From assembly GCA_003649715.1 (NCBI GenBank), contig QMSS01000101.1:1-5381 (forward strand): a stretch of 5,381 nucleotides of DNA, in the 5' to 3' direction. Positions within the stretch are counted from its first letter, which is position 1; each line of letters opens with the position of its first letter. Origin of the DNA: Thermoplasmata archaeon. GTDB lineage: Archaea > Thermoplasmatota > E2 > DHVEG-1. Below, in pieces: positions 1-5,381 of the stretch. The notes beneath the pieces were generated by a model. It was not told the origin of the DNA. It ran no database searches and was given only the letters and a program-made list of their open reading frames with translations. The position numbers and the translations under genes were made by a program.

Positions 1-397
1 ATACTTTGTTGTCAGTAACAGCTGGGGAAGCATGTATATAGCCATCTGTTGTGTAGTTCCATAGGATGCTTCCATCTGTGGCGTCTATACAAAATATTTT
101 TCCATGGTTACATATGTATATTTTGTTGTCGACGACAGCTGGAGAGGAGTACCCGATCATTTCTCCAATTGTTGTTTCCCAGTATAGGTTATCGTTTTCA
201 GGTGGTGTTGTTGATGTGGAGTAGCCTGTATGGTTTAGATCATGATGGAACATGGGCCACCAGTCTACGTCAGATAAATTGCTATATGCTGTTTCGTCTT
301 CAACTTTATCTTTGTTTATTTCTCCTGCTACTGAAAAAACAGTTGTAGTACTCAATAGCATACAAATAAGAATTGTTAGATATGTCTTCATATTCAT
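1..397 (-). CDS. Secreted PQQ-like beta-propeller repeat protein (C-terminus beyond window)
   Basis: This is the first 132 codons of an exported protein; the rest lies beyond the left edge. The start is ATG at 397, with a second ATG two codons on; a GGGGG tract at 406-410, 8 bases upstream, could serve as a weak ribosome-binding site. Residues 1 to about 25 look like a Sec signal peptide: Lys4, a hydrophobic core (YLTILICMLLSTTTVFSVA), then a charged mature N-terminus. A short linker leads to WWPMFHHDLNHTGYS (46-60), an opening I associate with archaeal secreted beta-propeller proteins. One propeller blade follows (SSPAVVDNKIYI at 84-95 and GKIFCIDATDGSILW at 99-113), and the next begins (ASPAVTDNKV, 123-132). 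Such repeats resemble PQQ-dehydrogenase and BamB blades, but here they indicate only an extracellular or cell-surface propeller. Substrate and partners cannot be read from this fragment. It appears to have its own promoter and is probably not part of the aspS transcript. Confidence 0.85.
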   Translation of the reverse strand, partial: MNMKTYLTILICMLLSTTTVFSVAGEINKDKVEDETAYSNLSDVDWWPMFHHDLNHTGYSTSTTPPENDNLYWETTIGEMIGYSSPAVVDNKIYICNHGKIFCIDATDGSILWNYTTDGYIHASPAVTDNKV

Positions 398-439
398 CTT
401 ATTTTCCCCCGATTTGTAACTAAATTCCTTTCAATTCAA

Positions 440-449
440 CTATTTATAT
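440..449 (-). promoter_or_regulatory. Probable TATA box for the beta-propeller gene
   Basis: The minus strand reads ATATAAATAG, close to the archaeal TATA consensus. Its centre is about 48 bases upstream of the ATG at 397, which would place transcription start near 420 and give a leader of roughly 20-25 bases. A second similar element, AATTTAAATAG, lies just upstream at about 460-470, and a longer AT-only stretch covers 478-493, so the exact element in use is uncertain. Confidence 0.5.
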
Positions 450-551
450 GTAGAAACAACTATTTAAATTTTTTGATTTATATATAATAAAATATGTATT
501 GCAATAAATATGTGTGGGTGTGTGGGTTTATCTCTCCTAGATGATCTGGAT

Positions 552-606
552 AAAAATGATTTGCAGATGAAAATATTAAATTATTCTAGAGAATTTTATC
601 CAAAAA
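552..606 (-). terminator. Possible oligo-T termination region after aspS
   Basis: Read on the minus strand, two T5 tracts (602-606 and 552-556) lie 41 to 95 bases beyond the aspS stop codon and before the promoter of the next gene. Archaeal RNA polymerase can terminate at oligo-U tracts without a hairpin, and I see no strong hairpin here. The tracts are short, so this is a weak call based mainly on position between two transcription units. Confidence 0.25.
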
Positions 607-646
607 GCATTATATCCTGTTGGTGTCTTTTAATAACTATCATCGT

Positions 647-1960
647 TTATGGTTTTAGTCTTGTTCTGTCACGTGGAAATAGAATGCATTCTCTTATGTT
701 GTTAATGTCTAAGAGTTGCATCAAAAATCTTTCTATACCAAATCCAAATCCACCATGTGGAGGCATACCGTATCTGAAGGTTTTAAGATATGTATCGAAA
801 TCCTTTGGATCCAAGCCACATCTCCTTATTCGTTCTTCTAATAACCTTACATCATGTATACGCTGTCCTCCTGATGCGATTTCTATACCATTATATGCCA
901 AGTCGAAACTTCTTGAGTATTTGTTTTTACATGGCATAGTGTAAAATGGTTTCGTCTCTAGGGGATATCTTGTGATGAAGTAGAAGTGTTCATTGTTTTC
1001 TCTCATAATCTCACCGAGTAATCTTTCATCCTCTGTCCCTAGATCCTCACCCCACTGTATGCCTGAGTTCTTTTCCTGTAGTTTTTGTATCACCTCATCA
1101 TATGTTATCCTAGGTATAGGTATTTTTGGAATCAGAATCTGTTTGTTTAGTATGTCCAGCTCCTTTCTGCATTTCTCCTCTGCTTTTTTACACATGTTGT
1201 AGACAAGTCTTTCTAGGATCTTCATTATTTCTTCTTCATTTTTTATGAAAGCCATTTCTATGTCGATTGCAGTTGATTCATTAAGATGCCGTCTAGTGTT
1301 ATGTTCCTCAGCCCTGAAATACCATGTAATCTCATATACTCTATCCAGTCCTGTTGCCATTAGAGTTTGTTTGTACAGTTGTGGTGATTGAGCTAAAAAT
1401 GCTTCTTTTTCAAAGTATTGTATTCTAAAAACATTTGTTCCTCCTTCTGATGAGCTTGCAATGATCTTTGGGGTGTGTACCTCAATAAAACCTTGTGATC
1501 TAAGATATTCATGAGCAGCTGCGAGGATGATGTTTCTTATTTTAAAGATCGCCTGTTTGTCTTGTTTTCTCAAATCAATAAACCTATTATCCAGACGAGT
1601 GTCCAATTCTGCCTCCACTTTATCTACAACACCTAGAGGCAGGGGTGTTGCTGCATATGATAACACCTCTACTTGATCTGGTAGTATTTCGTATCCATTT
1701 CTCACCTGAGTGTTTTCTTTGCATAGCCCTCTTACAGAGATCACTGATTCCCGAGGTATTGAAACCAGTTTTTTGAATAAATCAGGATTTTGCTTTTTAA
1801 GTATGGTTATCTGTAGGGTTCCTTTTTTATCACGGAGGATGATAAAGGCTATAGAGCCAATGTTTCTTATATCCTCAACCCAGCCGGCTACTTTTATAGA
1901 TTGGTTGTAATCCTTTTTTTTTACATCTTTTGAGTAATGTGTCCTATATTGATTCATCAT
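647..1960 (-). CDS. aspS: Aspartyl-tRNA synthetase, archaeal type
   Basis: Charges tRNA(Asp), and possibly tRNA(Asn), with aspartate in the cytoplasm using ATP. The 437-residue length is normal for archaeal AspRS, which lacks the bacterial GAD insertion. The N-terminal OB-fold anticodon-binding domain covers about 1-105 (opening QYRTHYS, then VAGWVEDIRNIGS). The class II catalytic domain follows: motif 1 around FIEVHTPKI (158-166), aspartate-pocket QSPQLYKQ (191-198), motif 2 FRAEEHNTRRHLNE (215-228) with catalytic Arg216, Glu360 in GIEIASGGQR, and motif 3 GGFGFGIERF (403-412) with Arg411. The C-terminus LFPRDRTRLKP is typical. The start is ATG at 1960 (a second ATG follows directly), 7 bases after GGAG. 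The gene lies 52 bases after phosphopantothenate synthetase with no TATA-like box between, so cotranscription is likely. Oddities: motif 2 is preceded by EITWY where I recall EIAPI in Thermococcus, and the OB-fold specificity positions are Glu29 and Arg87. Confidence 0.97.
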   Translation of the reverse strand: MMNQYRTHYSKDVKKKDYNQSIKVAGWVEDIRNIGSIAFIILRDKKGTLQITILKKQNPDLFKKLVSIPRESVISVRGLCKENTQVRNGYEILPDQVEVLSYAATPLPLGVVDKVEAELDTRLDNRFIDLRKQDKQAIFKIRNIILAAAHEYLRSQGFIEVHTPKIIASSSEGGTNVFRIQYFEKEAFLAQSPQLYKQTLMATGLDRVYEITWYFRAEEHNTRRHLNESTAIDIEMAFIKNEEEIMKILERLVYNMCKKAEEKCRKELDILNKQILIPKIPIPRITYDEVIQKLQEKNSGIQWGEDLGTEDERLLGEIMRENNEHFYFITRYPLETKPFYTMPCKNKYSRSFDLAYNGIEIASGGQRIHDVRLLEERIRRCGLDPKDFDTYLKTFRYGMPPHGGFGFGIERFLMQLLDINNIRECILFPRDRTRLKP

Positions 1961-1962
1961 AA

Positions 1963-1986
1963 TGTAACTCCTTTTGTAACTCCTTT
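1963..1986 (-). repeat. Perfect 12-bp tandem repeat duplicating the aspS ribosome-binding site
   Basis: Two identical adjacent copies of AAAGGAGTTACA (minus strand) occupy 1975-1986 and 1963-1974, ending two bases before the aspS ATG. Each copy has an AAAGGAG Shine-Dalgarno core. The proximal GGAG (1968-1971) is 7 bases from the ATG, ideal for initiation; the distal one (1980-1983) is 19 bases away, too far for direct use. A further purine-rich GAGGAAG lies just upstream at 1987-1993. The repeat may be a slippage duplication or may strengthen ribosome loading; the sequence alone cannot decide. Confidence 0.8.
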
Positions 1987-2012
1987 CTTCCTCTACTATT
2001 TTTTGCGTTTTT

Positions 2013-2765
2013 TTATTCTCTTAATGAGTTTAATCTTTCTGAGATAAAGATTAGGGTTTCTCTTAGCATTTTTTTGTTATCCCATTTCTGTATTATTTTT
2101 TTTAACTCTTTTTTGTCCATCTTTTTTAGTTTATATATCCATTTTTCTATGTTTGGGATAGCTCTTATTATATTGTCAACGATTGTTATGTCTGCTGTTT
2201 TCGCTGTTCTCGATAGAGGATTTAGATCGATGGCAATAACTTTTTTACCCATGTTTTTTAGAGCCTGCGTTCTATCGCCATCTTCAAGTGGTACAAGTAT
2301 TACATCAGCAGAAAATATTCCTTTTTTGCTGCATAATGCTCTGTCATGTTGTATACCTGGTATTTTCGCATCAGTTTTTTGTCCATATACTTCTTTTGCT
2401 CCCATCCTGTGTAGTTCTTTTGTGATTTTTTTCACACGGCTGTTTGTTCTGTGGAACAGATTTATTTCGAGTTTTGCTGGGATGCAGTTGGCTAAGCTGA
2501 TGCATTCTTTTGCTGCTAGGGCAGTAACGTTTCCATTTATAGATATAACTGGTTTTTTGGCGAGAAGTAGTGCTGCTGCAGCTGTTTTTTCTGCTTCTTC
2601 AGCATGCTGTGTTGTTGTTTCTCCAAGTAAATAGTCGAAGGCTTCGCCTCTGCCATGTGCTATTAGACCTGTTTCATGAACAATGCCTTTTTTCATGTAC
2701 TCAGATATTTTTTTTCGTAATGTGAGGGAGAGATAACGTGGATGGTCTTTTGGGATTTCCGTCAT
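2013..2765 (-). CDS. 4-phosphopantoate--beta-alanine ligase (archaeal phosphopantothenate synthetase)
   Basis: Joins 4-phosphopantoate and beta-alanine, using ATP, to make 4'-phosphopantothenate. In most archaea this follows pantoate kinase and replaces the bacterial PanC/CoaA order in coenzyme A synthesis. The 250 residues match the family (formerly DUF137, about 250-260 aa) end to end. Visible blocks are IPKDHPRYLSLTLRKKI (4-20), the GLIAHGRGEAFDYLLGE signature (33-49), SINGNVTALAA (75-85), LEINLFHRT (99-107), VPLEDGDRTQALKNMGK (158-174), AIDLNPLSRTAKTADITIVD (178-197) and RAIPNI (201-206). A Lys-rich C-terminal helix ends the protein. The start is ATG at 2765: an in-frame TAG lies four codons upstream with no other start between. 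The ribosome-binding site is weak (only TAGGCG nearby). Pantoate kinase is not next door. The gene probably heads a two-gene transcript with aspS. A canonical sequence of this kind argues against the Thermoplasmatales proper, whose CoA-pathway enzymes I recall as diverged. Confidence 0.95.
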   Translation of the reverse strand: MTEIPKDHPRYLSLTLRKKISEYMKKGIVHETGLIAHGRGEAFDYLLGETTTQHAEEAEKTAAAALLLAKKPVISINGNVTALAAKECISLANCIPAKLEINLFHRTNSRVKKITKELHRMGAKEVYGQKTDAKIPGIQHDRALCSKKGIFSADVILVPLEDGDRTQALKNMGKKVIAIDLNPLSRTAKTADITIVDNIIRAIPNIEKWIYKLKKMDKKELKKIIQKWDNKKMLRETLIFISERLNSLRE

Positions 2766-3102
2766 ATGTTTCGCCTAATTTACTACCTTTTTTGTTTCAG
2801 ATGTATAGATGTATATTAGTTTTTTTTGTGTGGTGTAAGTTGTTTTTTGATATCGATTAGCTGAGTTATCAAGATTTCCAAATTGTTGTCTGTCAGTACA
2901 GTTTTTTTATATGATTGGGATTCTTTTATAAAATTCTTATATTCTTTGTGTCATCAGAATTCGTTGGCTGGGTGTAAAAATTATGAGTGGAAGAATTTTT
3001 CCTCAGTTGTTCTTTTTGGGTGGAGTAGATACAAATCTATTTTTTTGATTATGGGATGGGTAGCTAGGGATGGTGTATTGGTTTGATAGAATATCGGTTT
3101 TT
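2766..3102. other. 337-base intergenic region with no supportable gene
   Basis: This gap between the PAC2 gene and phosphopantothenate synthetase is the longest non-coding stretch here. I find no tRNA-like cloverleaf, no strong hairpin and no ORF with a credible start. On the minus strand it is A- and C-rich. It holds a TATA-like TAATATA near 2812-2818 and another candidate, TTTTATAA, around 2930, either of which could start the next transcript. A minus-strand frame reads openly for 44 residues (2950 to a stop at 2816) but has no ATG and is preceded by two TGA stops. A plus-strand 67-codon frame (2883-3086) begins with TTG and looks like a chance frame. Confidence 0.6.
2812..2819 (-). promoter_or_regulatory. 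Possible TATA box for phosphopantothenate synthetase-aspS
   Basis: The minus strand reads CTAATATA, about 50 bases upstream of the ATG at 2765, the same distance as the better TATA candidate of the beta-propeller gene. It would predict a leader of about 25 bases. Two tandem copies of ATACATCT (2799-2814) overlap and follow it. The match to consensus is moderate, and TTTTATAA near 2930 is an alternative with a longer leader. Confidence 0.3.
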
Positions 3103-3861
3103 TTATCCGTACATGCTTGGTTGTGGTATCTGGCTTGTGTTGGATACCATTGGCTTTGCTTGTTTGTGGAATTTTTGTAGTTGTTTTTCTATGCGTTCTG
3201 CTTCGTCATATAGTGGTACAACATTTATTTCTACTCCTATGAGTAGCGCTATCACGTTTAATGCTGCTGCTGCTGCTTTTGCATCTGGATAGTTGGGATG
3301 TGCTTCTGCTAGTATGGAGATTACCTCGAATTTTTCATGTTTTCCTTTGTTGAGTAGTACTCCTGAGACTCCTGCTATTATGCCGTTTTTGAACTCTGGT
3401 ATGTTTTTTTCTCGCAGCATGGCTCTGGCTTTTTCTGTTGATCCTATCGCGTATGCATCGGCGATTTTTTCTTCCGAAGATTTTCCCTCTACAACCATTC
3501 CCTCGGGTGATATGAGTAGAATGCATCCTTTTTCTCTGACCCATTTCATTATTGCATCTGATAGTGAGTTGATGAGATTTGGCCGGGGTTTGAATTCTGA
3601 TACGAATACTACGATTTTTTCCCCACTTTCTAGTTTTCCTGCATATATCCTGACTGGTGAGAGGGGCTCTCCTGTGTGTACAACTGATAGTGTTGGGAAC
3701 TGTGCTGAGTGTAGAGCACCTATCTGTCTTAAGTTGAGTGCATCTATTAGGTAGTTGGCCACGATGGTGCTGACTAGTCCTATTGATGGAAAACCAGCTA
3801 TGACTGTTGCCCCAGTGAGGTCCATGTCTTCAAAAACAATGATTTCTACATCATTATCCAA
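3103..3861 (-). CDS. PAC2-family protein, archaeal proteasome-assembly-chaperone homologue (PbaA-like)
   Basis: Belongs to the PAC2 family, whose eukaryotic members (Pba1/Pba2) and archaeal members (PbaA/PbaB) bind the alpha ring of the 20S proteasome or its precursors. Its 252 residues carry the family hallmarks: VIAGFPSIGLVSTIVANYLI (20-39), the GVSGVLLN segment (164-171), and EAHPNYPDAKAAAAALNVIA (186-205). A charged helix follows (219-235) and a flexible Pro/Ser/Gln tail. The last three residues are Met-Tyr-Gly, a fit to the hydrophobic-Tyr-any (HbYX) motif that docks proteasome partners into alpha-ring pockets; this favours a PbaA-like role. The start is TTG at 3861: an in-frame TGA lies three codons upstream, and GGTGAT, matching the 16S tail, sits 5 bases before it. 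The next in-frame ATG (codon 13) would trim the first beta strand. It lies 101 bases after rtcB on the same strand. Family assignment is firm; the chaperone role is inferred. Confidence 0.92.
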   Translation of the reverse strand: MDNDVEIIVFEDMDLTGATVIAGFPSIGLVSTIVANYLIDALNLRQIGALHSAQFPTLSVVHTGEPLSPVRIYAGKLESGEKIVVFVSEFKPRPNLINSLSDAIMKWVREKGCILLISPEGMVVEGKSSEEKIADAYAIGSTEKARAMLREKNIPEFKNGIIAGVSGVLLNKGKHEKFEVISILAEAHPNYPDAKAAAAALNVIALLIGVEINVVPLYDEAERIEKQLQKFHKQAKPMVSNTSQIPQPSMYG

Positions 3862-3866
3862 AGTGC

Positions 3867-3872
3867 ATCACC
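3867..3872 (-). promoter_or_regulatory. Ribosome-binding site supporting the TTG start of the PAC2 gene
   Basis: GGTGAT on the minus strand matches the conserved 3' end of archaeal 16S rRNA (complement of GGAGGTGATC) and ends 5 bases before TTG at 3861. With an in-frame TGA directly upstream (TGA TGC ACT TTG), it decides the start as TTG rather than the ATG twelve codons later, which has no comparable site. Confidence 0.65.
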
Positions 3873-3907
3873 ATCCGCAGGTTGTTTTCCTTAATATACT
3901 TTCTAGC

Positions 3908-3917
3908 ATTTAAAATT
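3908..3917 (-). promoter_or_regulatory. Possible TATA box for the PAC2 gene
   Basis: The minus strand reads AATTTTAAAT, centred about 51 bases before the TTG start, which would give a leader of about 25 bases. It sits in the 101-base gap after rtcB, so the PAC2 gene could be transcribed separately. In AT-rich DNA such matches arise easily by chance. Confidence 0.35.
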
Positions 3918-3962
3918 AATTGAAGTTGAAGTTTGGTTGTCTGAGGAATGTCTCTTTTTTTG

Positions 3963-5381
3963 CTATCCTTTGACAACGCCTAATGGTAATATTTTTACTA
4001 CTTTTTTGGATATGCCTGCCCCGTGTGTTATATTCACAACTTCGGTTACGTCTTTGTATGCATCTGGTGATTCCTCTGCCATTACCTTCATGCTAGCTGG
4101 ATGTGCGTATATACCTTTTTTCTCTAGTTCTTTCATCACTGTTTCTCCACGCCATCTCTTTATTGCTTGGTGTCTTGATAGTACTCTTCCCGCTCCATGG
4201 CATGTTGACCCGAATGTTTCTTCTGCCTCTTTTGTTCCTCTTAGTAGGTAGCTTTCGGTTCCCATGTCCCCTGGTATCAGCACTGGCTGTCCTACATCTC
4301 TATATTTTTGTGGGATCTCTGGTCTGTCTGGTCCAAATGAGCGAGTGGCTCCTTTTCTGTGTACGTAGACTTTATGTTTTTTTCCATCTATCTCATGTTC
4401 CTCTAGTTTGGCTATGTTATGACATACATCATATATGATGTCCATTTCTAGGTCTTCAGCTTTTTCGTTTAGTACTTTTTCAAAAGATTCTCGTACCCAG
4501 TGAACTATCATCTGTCTATTGCACCATGCAAAATTGGCTGCACATGCCATTGCTTTTATATAGTTTTCTCCTTCTCTTGATTTTATCGGTGCACAGGCTA
4601 ATTGTCTATCTGGAAGCCATATATTGTATTTTTTAACAGCTTTTTCCAGCTCTCTTAAATGATCTGTGCAGATCTGATGCCCGCATCCACGTGATCCTGT
4701 GTGTATCATAACAACTATCTGTCCTCTCTCTTCTATGCCAAATATCTTGGCAGTGTCTTGTTCAAATATTTTTTCTACCATCTGTATCTCTAGAAAATGG
4801 TTTCCCGCCCCCAATGATCCTAGCTGTGGCGCTCCGCGTTGCCGCGCTTTATCAGAAACAGTTTTTGGGTCAGCCTCTTCTATACATCCATTTTCCTCTA
4901 GAAATTCAAGATCCTTTTCCCAGCCATATCCATTTTCTACGGCCCATCTGGCACCTAGTCTCAAAACTTCATCTAGTTCTTTCAGGCTGAGACGTACCCT
5001 TGCTTTGGATCCAAGACCTGATGGAACGTTTTTGAACAGTTCATCTATCAGTCTCCGGATCTTATCTTTGTTTAGATCGTTTATATGTAGGTTTGTTTTT
5101 ACAAGTCTGACACCACAGTTTATGTCAAATCCTACTCCGCCTGGTGAAATAACCCCTTCTTCGGCATCAGTAGCAGCTACACCACCGATTGGAAATCCGT
5201 ATCCCCAGTGGATGTCAGGCATGGCTAAGACTTTGCCGACTATCCCTGGTAGCATTGTTACATTTGCAGCTTGTTCCGGTGCATTGTCCTTTCGTATAGC
5301 AGGTATCATTTTCTCATTTGCATAGATCACAGCAGATGTCTGCATTTTTAAATTGTTTTTTTCTCCACGATAGGTTGATGG
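3963..5381 (-). CDS. rtcB: RNA-splicing ligase RtcB (5' end beyond window)
   Basis: GTP- and Mn-dependent ligase that joins RNA ends bearing 2',3'-cyclic phosphate (or 3'-phosphate) to 5'-OH ends; in archaea it completes tRNA splicing and repairs RNA. All metal and nucleotide residues are visible. Counting from the Met at 5345, they are Asp74 and Cys77 (GFDINCGVR), His183 (GAGNHFLE), His215 (IHTGSRGCGHQ), His309 (DVCHNIAKLEEHE) and guanylylated His383 (FGSTCHGAGRVLSR), matching Asp95, Cys98, His203, His234, His329 and His404 of the Pyrococcus enzyme. The C-terminus LGVVKG is typical. The Met at 5345 is probably not the start: the frame stays open through twelve more codons (PSTYRGEKNNLK) to the edge, and the Met aligns with about Pyrococcus residue 22, so roughly nine or more residues are missing. 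No intein is present, unlike some archaeal rtcB genes. The partner archease is not in the window. The stop is TAG, with the PAC2 gene 101 bases downstream. Confidence 0.97.
   Translation of the reverse strand, partial: PSTYRGEKNNLKMQTSAVIYANEKMIPAIRKDNAPEQAANVTMLPGIVGKVLAMPDIHWGYGFPIGGVAATDAEEGVISPGGVGFDINCGVRLVKTNLHINDLNKDKIRRLIDELFKNVPSGLGSKARVRLSLKELDEVLRLGARWAVENGYGWEKDLEFLEENGCIEEADPKTVSDKARQRGAPQLGSLGAGNHFLEIQMVEKIFEQDTAKIFGIEERGQIVVMIHTGSRGCGHQICTDHLRELEKAVKKYNIWLPDRQLACAPIKSREGENYIKAMACAANFAWCNRQMIVHWVRESFEKVLNEKAEDLEMDIIYDVCHNIAKLEEHEIDGKKHKVYVHRKGATRSFGPDRPEIPQKYRDVGQPVLIPGDMGTESYLLRGTKEAEETFGSTCHGAGRVLSRHQAIKRWRGETVMKELEKKGIYAHPASMKVMAEESPDAYKDVTEVVNITHGAGISKKVVKILPLGVVKG

Noticed and set aside
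599..643. A 15-codon minus-strand ORF just after aspS
   Set aside because: It is too short, has no separate ribosome-binding site and resembles no known small protein.
510..944. A 144-codon plus-strand frame at the aspS 3' end
   Set aside because: Most of it is antisense to the conserved C-terminal third of AspRS, and the rest is low-complexity GT-rich DNA.
2074..2634. A 186-codon plus-strand open frame opposite phosphopantothenate synthetase
   Set aside because: It is antisense to a gene conserved end to end, and no recognisable domain is present.
2888..2960. Possible box C/D small RNA (TGATGA and CTGA on the minus strand)
   Set aside because: The two boxes are about 53 bases apart with no C'/D' pair between them and no terminal stem, and the base before the C box is C rather than a purine. 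Such short motifs occur by chance.
2883..3086. A 67-codon plus-strand frame in the 337-base gap
   Set aside because: It begins with TTG without a ribosome-binding site, is on the opposite strand from every real gene here, and its aromatic-rich translation matches nothing I know.
3080..3096. Small inverted repeat GATAGAATATC after the PAC2 gene
   Set aside because: The stem is only 4 bp with a 3-base loop and has no following T tract on the minus strand, so it is not a credible terminator.
4699..5325. A 208-codon plus-strand open frame opposite rtcB
   Set aside because: It lies wholly antisense to rtcB, whose active-site residues are all intact. Its Ser/Pro/Phe-rich translation is what the complement of such a gene gives.

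Overview
The window is an AT-rich archaeal chromosome segment in which every convincing gene lies on the minus strand. In transcription order (right to left) it holds: the RNA ligase gene rtcB, running off the right edge at its 5' end; a PAC2-family proteasome-assembly-chaperone-like protein; the archaeal phosphopantothenate synthetase (4-phosphopantoate--beta-alanine ligase); aspartyl-tRNA synthetase aspS; and, after a promoter-containing gap, the first 132 codons of a secreted PQQ-type beta-propeller protein that runs off the left edge. The archaeal assignment rests on the archaeal-type AspRS, the phosphopantothenate synthetase (an archaeal CoA-pathway enzyme), the PAC2 protein, TATA-like boxes upstream of gene starts, and GGAG/GGTGAT ribosome-binding sites. 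A euryarchaeon is likely. The secreted protein's opening (WWPMFHHDLNHTGYS) resembles proteins I associate with Thermoplasmata-related lineages, but I cannot fix the phylum from this window.

Layout: 1-397 is the secreted beta-propeller protein (3' truncated). 398-646 is a gap with its promoter and weak oligo-T tracts that may end the aspS transcript. 647-1960 is aspS. 1961-2012 is a 52-base gap carrying a perfect 12-bp tandem repeat that duplicates the Shine-Dalgarno element. 2013-2765 is phosphopantothenate synthetase. 2766-3102 is a 337-base gap with no supportable gene. 3103-3861 is the PAC2 protein, starting at TTG. 3862-3962 is a 101-base gap with a TATA-like box. 3963-5381 is rtcB, whose reading frame stays open to the window edge.

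The genes are housekeeping: tRNA splicing/RNA repair, proteasome assembly, coenzyme A synthesis, and aspartate charging. The tightest pair is phosphopantothenate synthetase and aspS (52 bases apart, no TATA-like box between them), probably one transcript. The PAC2 gene may have its own promoter. I see no mobile element, CRISPR array, tRNA/rRNA gene or defence system. The points most worth a second look are the C-terminal Met-Tyr-Gly (an HbYX proteasome-docking motif) of the PAC2 protein, unusual residues at tRNA-discriminating and motif 2 positions of AspRS, and the doubled ribosome-binding site in front of aspS.
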